From positions 1-62,183 of the forward strand of contig QZFT01000051.1 in NCBI GenBank assembly GCA_003600225.1: a stretch of 62,183 nucleotides of DNA, given 5' to 3'. The notes under the pieces were generated by a model, which was not told the origin of the DNA, did not search any database, and saw only the letters and a program-made list of their open reading frames with translations. The position numbers and the translations under genes were made by a program. This DNA comes from Pseudonocardiaceae bacterium YIM PH 21723. GTDB lineage: Bacteria > Actinomycetota > Actinomycetes > Mycobacteriales > Pseudonocardiaceae. Of this stretch, positions 36,584-45,337 are shown one piece after another (the first letter of the stretch is position 1; every line of letters starts with the position of its first letter).

Positions 36584-37423
36584 CTATTGCATCGACAACC
36601 GTCGATAGGCTGTTTGCGCCGCTGCGGCCGGGTATGGAGCCCGCCGGATTGCTTCTTCGGGGGTAATTCTCCCGCTGTGGATTTCAATCCCAAGATCGAC
36701 GATAGTTTTCAGCCCATCTCGTTGCGCGCGCACGTAGTCGGCCCGAACCGGCTCGCCGTGACCCGGAACCACCCAGTCCGGTGCGAAGGCCAGCAACCGA
36801 TCCAACGCGGTGACCCACTCCTGCGGATAGGCGTCCTCGAAGGCCGGGGGAGCACCCACCTCCACCAGATCCCCGGCGAACAACACCCGGTGCCGGGGCA
36901 GCCACACGACGAGGTCGTGATCGGTGTGCCCACGCCCCAGGTAGTGCAGCTCCACTCGCCCGGGGATCAACTCCGCGAAGTCCCGAACCAGCTCGGTCGG
37001 CGGCACCAACTCGGATTCCCGCAGTTCAGCCGCGATCTCCGGCTTCCCCTCGCGCCGGTAGTACTCGACCCACTCGTCCCGCTGCGCCTCCCCGGTATCC
37101 GCGACGGCCCGCGCGCATCCCTCCTGAGCCCACACGGAGGCCTCCGGAAACGCGCCCGTCCCGAACACATGATCAAAGTGCCCATGGGTGAGCACCACCT
37201 GGGTATATCCGTCTTCAAGACGTATGAACCCGGAGTTCATACGTCTTGAAGACGGTAGAACCTCGGAAAGGGACTGGCGGAAGGCGTGGCCGTGGGCGGT
37301 GGACAGGCCGGTGTCGATCAGGATGAGCCGGTCGGCGACCTGGACGGCTCCCAGGTTGAGGTCGAGCTCCTCGTGGCGGCGGACGTGGACGCCGGGGGCG
37401 AGGGTGAGCCAGTGACCGTTCAT
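36584..37423 (-). CDS. Metallo-beta-lactamase-fold hydrolase with in-frame palindromic insertion
   Basis: A 279-residue MBL-fold enzyme. Zinc ligands are all present: HGHFDH (about residues 80-85), His in RGHTDHD, Asp in FAGDLVE and His in VPGHGEP. It resembles glyoxalase II-type or SoxH-like hydrolases; the substrate is unknown. Residues 57-72 (PSSRRMNSGFIRLEDG) are encoded by the perfect palindrome at 37209-37255, inserted just before the beta strand that leads to HGHFDH. The frame is kept, so the gene may still work with an extra surface loop. Its start overlaps the ComB-like gene's stop as ATGA. Confidence 0.83.
   Translation of the reverse strand: MNGHWLTLAPGVHVRRHEELDLNLGAVQVADRLILIDTGLSTAHGHAFRQSLSEVLPSSRRMNSGFIRLEDGYTQVVLTHGHFDHVFGTGAFPEASVWAQEGCARAVADTGEAQRDEWVEYYRREGKPEIAAELRESELVPPTELVRDFAELIPGRVELHYLGRGHTDHDLVVWLPRHRVLFAGDLVEVGAPPAFEDAYPQEWVTALDRLLAFAPDWVVPGHGEPVRADYVRAQRDGLKTIVDLGIEIHSGRITPEEAIRRAPYPAAAAQTAYRRLSMQ
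37209..37255. repeat. GTCTTCAAGACGTATGAA palindrome, copy 1, inside a gene
   Basis: Perfect 21-base arms (37209-37229 and 37235-37255) around a 5-base centre lie within the MBL-fold gene. A second copy with the same arm and spacer lengths, 2 mismatches in one arm, is intergenic at 61883-61929. Being palindromic, it encodes almost the same peptide on both strands (SSRRMN..FIRLEDG). Confidence 0.9.
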
Positions 37424-38157
37424 GGGGCGGGCCGCAGGTCGCCGCCGATGACCATGGGCACCGTGCTGCTGCCGTCCACCTGGGCGGCCAGTTCCACGTC
37501 GCCGGCATGGCCGTTGCCGATGAGTTCGCGGCCCGAGGCGCACCCGGTCAGCAGGCGGGGCAGATCCGGCCGGGCCGCCTGCCAGTAGGCGGCGGCCAGC
37601 TCGGCCTCCGGAGACCGGCCCTCGGCGGGCAGGGCGGAGATGATCGCGCCCGCGCCGAGGTGGTCTTCCACACAGGGCCGCAGGCCACCCTCGCCGCTCT
37701 TGTCGTGGAAGTTGATGCCCCAGCGCTCGCCGCCGGCCACCACGCCGATCGGGGCGCCGCCGGCCAGCTCGGTCGCCTTGCGGCCGACCGCGGTGGCGTT
37801 GCGCAGGCTGCCGCACAGGGTGATCGCCTTACCGGCCGCGCTGCTGGTCAGCCTGCCGCCGTTCGGGCTGCCCACCGCCAGCTTCGTCCCGGCCGGGATG
37901 CCGACCAGCGAGGACGGCCGCAGCGTCCACCCCTGCTCATTGGCCTCGGACAGCAGGTAACCGTCGGGCGCCTCCGCGCCCCAGGGCAGTGGCCGGATCA
38001 CCGCGCCGCGGCTCACCGCGATGTCGATCGAGGTGGTGAAGGACAACACGTCCACCACGATCACCACGGCGCAGTCCTCCAGCAACGCGCGCAGGCCCTC
38101 CGGCCCCCACTCGAACCGGACGGCGGACCCCTGTTGACGGAAACAGTCGGCGATCAT
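37420..38157 (-). CDS. 2-phosphosulfolactate phosphatase (ComB)-like protein
   Basis: A 245-residue protein of the ComB family: CAVVIVVDVLSFTTSIDIAV (metal-binding Asp), GSPNGGRLTSSAAG, CGSLRNATAVGRKA and VVAGGERWGINFHDKSGEGG. The founder dephosphorylates 2-phosphosulfolactate in coenzyme M synthesis. Actinobacteria do not make coenzyme M, so the substrate here is probably another phosphorylated acid. It is coupled to the MBL hydrolase downstream by ATGA overlap. Confidence 0.82.
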   Translation of the reverse strand: MIADCFRQQGSAVRFEWGPEGLRALLEDCAVVIVVDVLSFTTSIDIAVSRGAVIRPLPWGAEAPDGYLLSEANEQGWTLRPSSLVGIPAGTKLAVGSPNGGRLTSSAAGKAITLCGSLRNATAVGRKATELAGGAPIGVVAGGERWGINFHDKSGEGGLRPCVEDHLGAGAIISALPAEGRSPEAELAAAYWQAARPDLPRLLTGCASGRELIGNGHAGDVELAAQVDGSSTVPMVIGGDLRPAP

Positions 38158-38221
38158 GCGACCAGTGTGTCCTAGCGCTCGTAATTTGTGTTCCGATGCA
38201 TCCGCCTTGCAGACTGCCGCC

Positions 38222-38692
38222 GTGCGCGTTTACCTGGGATCCGACCATGCGGGATTCGAGCTCAAGGCCGATCTCGTGCAGTATCTGACCGAGCAGGGTC
38301 ACGAGGTGATCGACGTGGGCCCGCACGCCTACGACGCCCTCGATGACTACCCGCCGTTCTGCGTCGACACCGCGCTCAAGGTGGTCGCCGACGCGGGCAG
38401 CCTCGGCATCGTCATGGGTGGCTCCGGCAACGGCGAGCAGATCGCCGCCAACAAGGTGCCCGGCTGCCGTGCCGCGCTCGCCTGGAGCACGCAGACCGCC
38501 CAGCTGGCGCGGGAACACAACGACGCGCAGGTGATCGGTCTCGGCGCGCGGATGCACTCCGCCGACGAGGCCCGCGCCATCGCGCTGGCGTTCGTGACCA
38601 CCCCGTTCTCCGGCGAGCCCCGGCACCAGCGGCGGATCGACCTGCTCAGCGACTACGAGCGCACCGGAGAGCCGCCCGCCCTCCCACAGTAG
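38222..38692 (+). CDS. rpiB: Ribose-5-phosphate isomerase B
   Basis: A 156-residue pentose-phosphate isomerase interconverting ribose 5-phosphate and ribulose 5-phosphate. The family motifs are LGSDHAGFELK, IVMGGSGNGEQIAANKVPG and HNDAQVIGLGAR. Ser and Glu in the middle motif, in place of the Cys of E. coli RpiB, match the mycobacterial type. GTG at 38222 begins VRVYLGSDHAG. It is followed 11 bases later by nei, as in Rv2465c-Rv2464c. Confidence 0.93.
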   Translation: MRVYLGSDHAGFELKADLVQYLTEQGHEVIDVGPHAYDALDDYPPFCVDTALKVVADAGSLGIVMGGSGNGEQIAANKVPGCRAALAWSTQTAQLAREHNDAQVIGLGARMHSADEARAIALAFVTTPFSGEPRHQRRIDLLSDYERTGEPPALPQ

Positions 38693-38703
38693 GCTGATCA
38701 ACT

Positions 38704-39510
38704 GTGCCCGAAGGACATACGCTGCACCGGCTGGCCCTGGTGCACCAGGACCTGTTCGGTGGCCAGGAGTTGGCGGTGAGCAGCCCACAGGGCCGGTTCG
38801 CCGCCGAGTCCGCCCTGGTGGACGGGATGCGGCTGGAATCCGCCGAGGCGCACGGGAAACACCTGCTGCACCACTACGGTCCCGACCGGACCGTGCATGT
38901 GCACCTGGGGCTCTACGGCACCTTCACCGAGCAGCCCGTACCGGAGCCACCGCCGGTCGGCCAGGTGCGGATGCGGCTGGTGGGCCGCACCCATGTCGCC
39001 GACCTGCGTGGCCCGACCGCCTGCGAGTTACTGACCGACGAGCAGGTGACCGCGTTGCACGCCCGCCTCGGCCCCGATCCACTGCGGGACGACGCCGATG
39101 CCGAGCGGGCCTGGGCGGTGATCTCCGGATCCCGGAAGACCATCGCCGCGCAGCTGATGGACCAGAAGGTCATCGCCGGGGTCGGCAACGTGTACCGGGC
39201 CGAGGTGTTGTTCCGGCATGGAATCCCGCCGCTGACCCCGGGCAACGCCCTCGACCGGCAGACCTGGGACGTCATCTGGGCCGACCTGGTCGAGCTGATG
39301 CACGACGGCGTGCGGGTCGGCCGGATCGACACGGTGCGGCCGGAGCACGACCCCGCGATCACCGGCCGGGCGCCCCGGCAGGACCGGCACGGCGGCGAGG
39401 TCTACGTGTACCGCCGCGCGGGCATGCCGTGCCTGGTGTGCGGCACCCCCGTGTCGATGTGCGAGTACCAGGCGCGCAACCTCTACTGGTGCCCGTCCTG
39501 CCAGGCCTGA
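38704..39510 (+). CDS. nei: Fpg/Nei-family DNA glycosylase (endonuclease VIII)
   Basis: A 268-residue bifunctional DNA glycosylase/AP lyase for oxidised bases. GTG start gives M-PEGHTLHRL, with the catalytic Pro and Glu directly after the initiator. VIAGVGNVYRAEVLF is the helix-two-turn-helix, and the C-terminal zinc finger is CLVCGTPVSMCEYQARNLYWCPSC. It is probably co-transcribed with rpiB. Confidence 0.92.
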   Translation: MPEGHTLHRLALVHQDLFGGQELAVSSPQGRFAAESALVDGMRLESAEAHGKHLLHHYGPDRTVHVHLGLYGTFTEQPVPEPPPVGQVRMRLVGRTHVADLRGPTACELLTDEQVTALHARLGPDPLRDDADAERAWAVISGSRKTIAAQLMDQKVIAGVGNVYRAEVLFRHGIPPLTPGNALDRQTWDVIWADLVELMHDGVRVGRIDTVRPEHDPAITGRAPRQDRHGGEVYVYRRAGMPCLVCGTPVSMCEYQARNLYWCPSCQA

Positions 39511-39582
39511 CACGTCATGCCGTGACATCCCACGACACCGGATCCGCCCCGGGATCGCCCGTCGCTCGGTTCCCTGGTCGCC

Positions 39583-40188
39583 ATGAAGAAACTCATCATG
39601 CTGGCCGCGGTACTGACGGCCATCACGGTTCTCGGGGCGCCCGCCCAGGCGGCGGGCAAGACGATCAAGGTGGCCTGGCAGCACCAGACCCACGGCTACA
39701 ACTGCGGGCCGGCCGCCACCCGGATCGCGATCTCCGCGTACACCTCGTCACTGCCCGCGCAGGAGGCGATCGGTAAGTACGAGGGCACCTCGTCCAGTAC
39801 CGGCACCGATCGTTGGCACGTGCAGAAGGGGCTGGCGCACTACGCGCCGAAGGCGCAGTGGCGGGTGGTCAGCAACGCGAACCAGGGCGGTTACCTCACC
39901 GCCAGGGAAGCGGACATCTTCCACCACAACATCGAGAACGACATCAAGGCGAACCACCCGTTGGCGATCAACATCGTCGTGCACCCCGGCGGTGCCCGGC
40001 CGCCGGGCTGGTCGAACCCGGGCCAGATCATCGATCACTGGGTCGTGATCAACGGCTTCGACCCGGGTGCGCGCAGTGTGCTGGTCACCGACCCGGCGTC
40101 CACCGGACGCGGATTCAACAAGGACGCGTCCTACTGGGTACCGCTGAGCACCATGGACAAGCTCGTCCGCAAGACCTACATCTGGTGA
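39583..40188 (+). CDS. Secreted C39-like peptidase-family protein
   Basis: A 201-residue protein with a signal peptide (KKLIMLAAVLTAITVLGAPA, cut after about AQA at residue 23). The papain-like site appears as Cys41 in GYNCGPAATRIAISAYT, His152 in IIDHWVVINGFDPG and a nearby Asp/Asn, as in C39-like domains. It is probably an exported cysteine peptidase or transglutaminase-like enzyme; the substrate is unknown. No transporter or bacteriocin gene is next to it. Confidence 0.75.
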   Translation: MKKLIMLAAVLTAITVLGAPAQAAGKTIKVAWQHQTHGYNCGPAATRIAISAYTSSLPAQEAIGKYEGTSSSTGTDRWHVQKGLAHYAPKAQWRVVSNANQGGYLTAREADIFHHNIENDIKANHPLAINIVVHPGGARPPGWSNPGQIIDHWVVINGFDPGARSVLVTDPASTGRGFNKDASYWVPLSTMDKLVRKTYIW

Positions 40189-40195
40189 GTGGAGC

Positions 40196-40240
40196 ACTTT
40201 CCATGGAATCTGCTCCTACGTCGCAGATTCCATGGAAAGT
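40196..40240. repeat. TTTCCATGGAAA-type palindrome, copy 3
   Basis: Eighteen-base perfect arms (40196-40213 and 40223-40240) around 9 bases. The core is TTTCCATGGAAT/ATTCCATGGAAA, with GCAG facing inward, so the arms are flipped relative to copies 1 and 2. It fills the 51-base gap between the C39-like gene and the convergent membrane-protein gene. Confidence 0.82.
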
Positions 40241-40989
40241 CACCAGTCGCTGCTGCCGAAGTCCATGTCGCCCATGTCCCAGCCGCCGCCGTCACCGGAT
40301 CCACCGTCCCAGCTGTCGCCGCCGCCCGAGTCGGCCAGGGCCTGGTCGTGCATGCCTGCCGCGTAGCCGTCACCGAAACCGCCGCCGACGCCGTGCATCC
40401 CGGAGAACATCGCGTCCATCAGCAGGTAGGAACCGACACCCCAGGCGCCTGCCACCAGGGCGGGCTTCCACCAGGGCTCGGAGTACCAGCCCTGCGGCAC
40501 CGGCCGTCCGGCCACCATGCCGCCGGGGTAGTAGTGCCGGGTTCCGGCACCGGGGTTCGGCGAAGCGGCGTAGTTGTGGCCCTCCACGCTGACCTGCCGG
40601 TCCTCGGTGACCGAACCGGCGCTCTTCTGCCCGTTCATGTCCGGCAGCTCCGGACCGGGGTCCAGGTCCATCGCGGTGCGTGCCGCCCGCACGTAGTAGA
40701 GGCCCTCCATCGCGGTCTGCGTCGCCTGCTGGCACTGCACCGCGCTCCGGGCCTGGTCCAGCTGCGAGCCCGCGGCGGTGTACCGCTCGGAGGCGTCCGC
40801 CAGGGCCTGCTTGGCCGCGTCGTTGCTGCCGACCAGGTTCAGCACCTGGCCGCCCAGCCGCTCCACCCAGCGCCGTGCCTCGCTCTGCGCGTCGGCCAGC
40901 TGCTGCTCACTGGCCTTCGACGCACCCTTGTTCTTACTGATCAGCACGATGATGCCGATCACCACCACGACAATCAGAAGCAAGACCAT
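40240..40989 (-). CDS. Membrane-anchored hypothetical protein with Gly/Asp-rich tail
   Basis: A 249-residue protein. One N-terminal membrane helix (VLLLIVVVVIGIIVLI) is followed by a coiled-coil-like segment (about residues 25-90, EQQLADAQSEARRWVERLG), a Pro-rich middle, a weak second hydrophobic stretch (ALVAGAWGVGSYLLMDAMF) and a Gly/Asp-rich end (GGGDSWDGGSGDGGGWDMGD). DUF1542-like proteins of actinobacteria look like this. The function is unknown. Confidence 0.65.
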   Translation of the reverse strand: MVLLLIVVVVIGIIVLISKNKGASKASEQQLADAQSEARRWVERLGGQVLNLVGSNDAAKQALADASERYTAAGSQLDQARSAVQCQQATQTAMEGLYYVRAARTAMDLDPGPELPDMNGQKSAGSVTEDRQVSVEGHNYAASPNPGAGTRHYYPGGMVAGRPVPQGWYSEPWWKPALVAGAWGVGSYLLMDAMFSGMHGVGGGFGDGYAAGMHDQALADSGGGDSWDGGSGDGGGWDMGDMDFGSSDW

Positions 40990-41029
40990 GCCCGAACGAC
41001 GAATGATCAGTGCCGAAAGTTCCGTCGGG

Positions 41030-42235
41030 TCAGAAGATCTCCGCCCCGTGCGGGTCCCGATCCCCGGCGAAAGCCCTGCTCAGCTGCGCGACCGTGCCGG
41101 GACGGTGTTCCAGCACACGCTGCGCGGCGGCCAGTCCGGCCAGCCGGGTGCCGCCGAGGAACGCGGCACCCAGTTCGGCCGCGCCGAGGCTCACCTCCGG
41201 CTCGGCCCTAGTGCGCTCGACCGTCGCATGCCCCTTCTCGTCCACGCACAGCCGCCAGCGCCCGGTGTTCCACGGGCAGAACCGGTCGGTCACCTCCAGC
41301 ACCGACTCGACCGGAGCGCTGTAGTGCCGCAGGCTCAACGCCTTGGGCAGGTCGGCGAGCCGCACCCACAGCGAGTCGAGCAGCCGCACCGTCGCCGCAC
41401 GGGGATCGGCCAGCAGTAACCGGACCGGCTCGTCGCTGGCCGCCATCCAGTACTCCACATCGCCCGCCTGATCCAGGTCGATCAGCTCCCGCCACAACCG
41501 GGCGTAGCTGACCGGGTCGGCGGCGACGAGTTCCTTGACGTCCAGATCGTGCTCCGGACCGTTCTCCGTCCAGGAGTGTTTGACCTTGTAGACCGCGTAG
41601 CCATTGGGCAGCACCGCGAACTGGTACGGCGTGAAGCCCTCGCGGTACTCGGCCGGGTCGTCCAGCCAGTTGTTCCAGTGGCTGTCCGCGCGCAGTGCCC
41701 AGCCGACCCTGGTGGGGGCGACCCGGTCGAAGATCGGCCTGATCAACGGGAGCGCCTCGTCGGCCTCCAGATGTCGGACGCGCTCGGAACCCAGGGTGAT
41801 GCCGGGCCGGAACTCCGCACCGTGCGGCACATCCATCGAATTGCGCAGCGCGGCCATGCCGAAGCCGAAGCGCTCGTAGATGCCGCCCTCGGAGGACCAC
41901 AGCAGGGCCAGGCCGGACTGGGTCCTGGCCAGCTCCAGCTGGTGCCGCATCAACGCGGTCAGTGCGCCGCGGCGCCGCTCGCCGGGCACCACACCCACCG
42001 AGGTCACCCAGGTGACCGGCTGCGGTCCACTGCCCGGCAGGGTGATCGTCCTGGTCGGACAGCCGCCGACGCCGATCAGCCGGCCCGCGTCGAAGATCCC
42101 CTGGTAGTTCTCGGGACCGGACAGGAAGTTGGCGGTCTCCCGCCGGTAGGTCGCCGCGCCATGGCCGTAGTAGGAGCGCACCAGTACCCGGGTGAACCGG
42201 TCCGCCTCCGCCGCGCCGAGCGGTCTGACCTCCAT
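41030..42235 (-). CDS. Eis-like GNAT N-acetyltransferase 1
   Basis: A 401-residue protein with two GNAT domains plus a C-terminal sterol-carrier-like domain, the Eis layout. Acetyl-CoA is bound around VTSVGVVPGERRRGALTALM. Tyr in SSEGGIYERFGFG is the general-acid position, and the chain ends in Phe (GAEIF), whose carboxylate is the catalytic base in Eis. It may acetylate amines such as aminoglycosides or protein lysines. Start METRPL-type ATG at 42235 (MEVRPLGAAE). A paralogue lies upstream at 42476-43705. Confidence 0.85.
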   Translation of the reverse strand: MEVRPLGAAEADRFTRVLVRSYYGHGAATYRRETANFLSGPENYQGIFDAGRLIGVGGCPTRTITLPGSGPQPVTWVTSVGVVPGERRRGALTALMRHQLELARTQSGLALLWSSEGGIYERFGFGMAALRNSMDVPHGAEFRPGITLGSERVRHLEADEALPLIRPIFDRVAPTRVGWALRADSHWNNWLDDPAEYREGFTPYQFAVLPNGYAVYKVKHSWTENGPEHDLDVKELVAADPVSYARLWRELIDLDQAGDVEYWMAASDEPVRLLLADPRAATVRLLDSLWVRLADLPKALSLRHYSAPVESVLEVTDRFCPWNTGRWRLCVDEKGHATVERTRAEPEVSLGAAELGAAFLGGTRLAGLAAAQRVLEHRPGTVAQLSRAFAGDRDPHGAEIF

Positions 42236-42426
42236 GCCGTCCCCTGTCGCTAGAAGTCCCGTAGCGCACACGTCGATCGATGCTCCCCGATCCGCTGTGC
42301 GGAGACCAGGGGTGTCCACCGTGTGCCAGACACCTCAGGTGTCAAGATCCACATCGTGGCACGAGGCGTCGACGTTAGCCCGTTAGTGAATCTTCTTCTC
42401 AAGAGCGACGCTGGGTAACCGCCAAA

Positions 42427-42460
42427 TGCCCGGCAGGGGGAGACGTTCCCTTGCCGGGCA
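42427..42460 (-). terminator. Hairpin between the two Eis-like genes
   Basis: TGCCCGGCA (42427-42435) pairs with TGCCGGGCA (42452-42460), with an extra GGG/CCC inside. It lies 16 bases beyond the stop of the upstream Eis-like gene, read on the minus strand, followed by TTTGG. It is probably a terminator, so each paralogue may have its own promoter. Confidence 0.55.
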
Positions 42461-42475
42461 CCCGGATGGAGCAGA

Positions 42476-43705
42476 TCAGAAGACCTCGGGGATGTGGGGC
42501 GCGGTGTCGCCGAGGAACGTGCGAGTCAGCGCGCTGACGGTGCCCGCGCGGTGCTCGACCACCCGCCCAGCGGCGGCCAGCCGGGTGAGCCGGACGCCGC
42601 CCAGGAAGATCGCGCCCAGGTCGGCGATGTCCAGCCGCACATCCGGATCGGCGGTGGACCGTTCGACGGTCGCCTGCCCCTTGTCGTCGACCACCAGGCG
42701 CCAGCGCCCGGCGTTCCACGGGCAGAACTCGTCGGTCACCTCCAGCACGGCGTCCACCGGAGCGGAGTAGGTCCGCGCCGGCAGCGCGGTGCTCAGGTCG
42801 ACGAGCCGCACCCAGAGGTCGTCCACGACGTCCACGGTCACCTGCCGGGGGTCGCGCAGCATCCGGGGCAGCGGGTCCTCGACCCCGGTGCGGTCCCAGG
42901 TGATCTCGCCGATCTGATCCAGGTTGATCAGCTCACGCCATAGCGCGGCGTGGGCCGCCGGGGTCGCGGCGACCAGTTCCTTGATCATCAACTCGCTCGC
43001 CGGGCCGCGCCGCTGCCAGTTCGCCTTGATCTGATAGGCCGCATAACCGCCGGACACCACCGCGAAACGCATCGGCGTGGCCCCACCGGTGGCCGGGAAG
43101 TGCGCGAAGATCCAGTTGTGTTCGTCCCGGGTCAGCCAGCCGACCCGGGCAGGCGCGACCTGCTCGTACACGGCGCGGACATGATCTCTGGCCTGTTCCT
43201 GGGTCAGGTGCCGTACCCGCTCGGATCCGAAATCCACCCCGGCCGCGAACTCGGTGCCCCGGGGTACCTCGAAGTTGGCCCGCTCGGAGGCGATGCCGTA
43301 GCCGAAGCGGCCGTAGATGCTGCCCTCAGAGGCGGACAACAGGGCGATGCCGGTACGCCCCTCCTTTCGGATGTGCTCCACTTGGAACCGCATCATCGCG
43401 CGCAGCGCACCGCGCCGACGGTGGCTGGTCGCGGTGCCCACCGCGGTCACACAGGCCACCGGCTGCTGCCCGTTCCCGGGCAGCGTCATCAGCCGGATCG
43501 GGCAGCCGGCCACCGCGACCAGCTCGTCGCCGTCGAAGGCACCCTGGTAGTCGCCGGGATGGGCCTGGAGCAGCGCGATCTCGGCCTTGCGTAGTTCGTC
43601 GTGTTCGGAGCCCTCCAGGTAGAAGGCCTCGGTCGCCACCCGCGCGTACGCCTCGGCGTCGTCGGCGGGTGTCATGGCTCGGACGTGCAGATCCCCGGTG
43701 CTCAT
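42476..43705 (-). CDS. Eis-like GNAT N-acetyltransferase 2
   Basis: A 409-residue paralogue of the gene at 41030: VTAVGTATSHRRRGALRAMM for acetyl-CoA, Tyr in ASEGSIYGRFGYG, and a C-terminal Phe (IPEVF). Shared segments such as APVDAVLEVTDEFCPWNAGR mark the common C-terminal domain. ATG at 43705 (MSTGDLHVRAM) is the likely start. Eis confers kanamycin resistance in M. tuberculosis when overproduced; that activity is only a possibility here. Confidence 0.85.
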   Translation of the reverse strand: MSTGDLHVRAMTPADDAEAYARVATEAFYLEGSEHDELRKAEIALLQAHPGDYQGAFDGDELVAVAGCPIRLMTLPGNGQQPVACVTAVGTATSHRRRGALRAMMRFQVEHIRKEGRTGIALLSASEGSIYGRFGYGIASERANFEVPRGTEFAAGVDFGSERVRHLTQEQARDHVRAVYEQVAPARVGWLTRDEHNWIFAHFPATGGATPMRFAVVSGGYAAYQIKANWQRRGPASELMIKELVAATPAAHAALWRELINLDQIGEITWDRTGVEDPLPRMLRDPRQVTVDVVDDLWVRLVDLSTALPARTYSAPVDAVLEVTDEFCPWNAGRWRLVVDDKGQATVERSTADPDVRLDIADLGAIFLGGVRLTRLAAAGRVVEHRAGTVSALTRTFLGDTAPHIPEVF

Positions 43706-43747
43706 ACGGCATTCGTACCGTAGATCACCGGGGATCCCCACCGATTT

Positions 43748-45292
43748 TCAGCTCGCCGGGCCGGGGTCGTCGTTGCACCGGGTGCCGTCGGCGGGCAGCG
43801 TCAGGTTCAGCAGATACTCGCTGGCCGCGGCCTTGGTGCACGGGCTGGCGCTGTACCCGGTGTGCCCCTCGCCGACGAAGGTCAGCAGCCGGGAGTTCGC
43901 CAGGGTCCGGCGCAACGCGACCGCGTCCTGGTACGGGGTGTCCGGGTCACCGGTGGTGCCCACGACTAGGATCGGCGCCGAGCCCTTGGCATCCCACGGC
44001 CCCGCGTACCGGCTCTTGCGCTCGGCCTTCCACAGGGTGCACGCGGTCGCGTGCGAGTGGTCGTAACCGGGCGAACCGTAAGCGGCGGGCGCCCCCAGGA
44101 TCGGCGCGCGGTGCACCTCCTTCGCCAGCTGGTTGCGCAGCCCGTTCATGTCCTGCGGGTAGACCCGGTCGGCGCATTCCACCGCGGTGTTCGGCGCGAA
44201 GAAGGACGCGTTGCCGCCGATCGGTGCCACGTACGGGCCGGTGCGCTGCTGGGCCTGGACGAGCCGGGCGGCGAACGCGGGCCAGGCCCGCCTGCCGCCG
44301 TTGACCGCGAAGATCAGCGAGTAGGCGACGGTGGTGCCGTTCGCGACCACCTTGCCGTCCTTGACGATCGGATTGGCGTCCAGGTCGGTGAGCAGCTGGT
44401 CGAACGCGTCGTGCGGCTTGCCGTTGCCGAAGGCGCACTTCGACGCCGGGTCGGCGCACCAGTCCAGGAACAGGTTGATCGCCCGGTCCACCACGTCGAA
44501 CTGCGGCTGGTCGTACTTGTAGGGCTCGTTCGCGTAGTGCTCGGGGTCGTAGGCGCCGTCCAGCAACGCGGCCCGCACCCGCTGCGGGAACAGGTTCGCG
44601 TAGACGGTGCCGATGAACGTGCCGAAGGAGAAGCCGAAGTAGGTCAGCTTCTCCTCGCCCAGCGCGGCCCGGATCATGTCGATGTCCCTGGCCACGTACT
44701 CGGTGCCGATGTAGGGCAGCAGTTTCCCGCTGCGCTCCTGGCACTTGGCGTTGAACTGGGCGGCCAGCTTGACGCTGTGCGCGAAGGGCCTGTCGGTGTC
44801 GTCCACCCCGGCGGTCACCTTGGCGAACGCGTCCGTGGTCTCGTCGGCGGTCAGACAGCTCACCGGCGAGCTCTCGCCGACGCCCCGCGGATCGAAGCCG
44901 ACGATGTCGAACCGGTCGACGATCTCCTTGGGTGCCATGGACAGCATCCGCTGGGCCAGGCCCTTGCCGGAGCCGCCGGGTCCACCGGGGTTGACCACCA
45001 TCGCACCGATGCGCCGGGCGGAATCGGCCGCCTTGTGCCGGTTCACCGCGATGCCGATCGTGCCCGCGGCCGGGTCGCGGTAGTCGAGTGGCACGGTGAG
45101 CGTCGCGCACTCGAATCCGTTGCTGCCACAGGGAGTCCAGTCGAGGCTGGACACGCTCAGCCCGGCGAAACCGCCGGGCTGAGCCGGGTCATGCGCAGGA
45201 GCCGGTGCGGCTACCGCGGAGGTAGGCACCAGCAGGGCTGAGATGAGCGGGATGATCGCCAGGGACCATCGCCGCGCAGGGATACGCCGCAT
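43748..45292 (-). CDS. Secreted alpha/beta-hydrolase (tripeptidyl aminopeptidase-like, S33)
   Basis: About 514 residues with an export signal (RRIPARRWSLAIIPLISALL, ending near AVAAPAPA). The oxyanion loop is VVNPGGPGGSGKG, the nucleophile Ser is in GFSFGTFIG, Asp is in TTGDPDTPYQDA and His is in GEGHTGY. Two Cys near the C terminus (SPCTKAA, RCNDDP) fit the TAP-like C-terminal domain. It probably trims peptides outside the cell. A longer start at 45322 is possible. Confidence 0.85.
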   Translation of the reverse strand: MRRIPARRWSLAIIPLISALLVPTSAVAAPAPAHDPAQPGGFAGLSVSSLDWTPCGSNGFECATLTVPLDYRDPAAGTIGIAVNRHKAADSARRIGAMVVNPGGPGGSGKGLAQRMLSMAPKEIVDRFDIVGFDPRGVGESSPVSCLTADETTDAFAKVTAGVDDTDRPFAHSVKLAAQFNAKCQERSGKLLPYIGTEYVARDIDMIRAALGEEKLTYFGFSFGTFIGTVYANLFPQRVRAALLDGAYDPEHYANEPYKYDQPQFDVVDRAINLFLDWCADPASKCAFGNGKPHDAFDQLLTDLDANPIVKDGKVVANGTTVAYSLIFAVNGGRRAWPAFAARLVQAQQRTGPYVAPIGGNASFFAPNTAVECADRVYPQDMNGLRNQLAKEVHRAPILGAPAAYGSPGYDHSHATACTLWKAERKSRYAGPWDAKGSAPILVVGTTGDPDTPYQDAVALRRTLANSRLLTFVGEGHTGYSASPCTKAAASEYLLNLTLPADGTRCNDDPGPAS

Positions 45293-45337
45293 GCGATCAC
45301 TGTATTGCGCGTTCCCCTGCATCGAGCCAGCTTTTTG

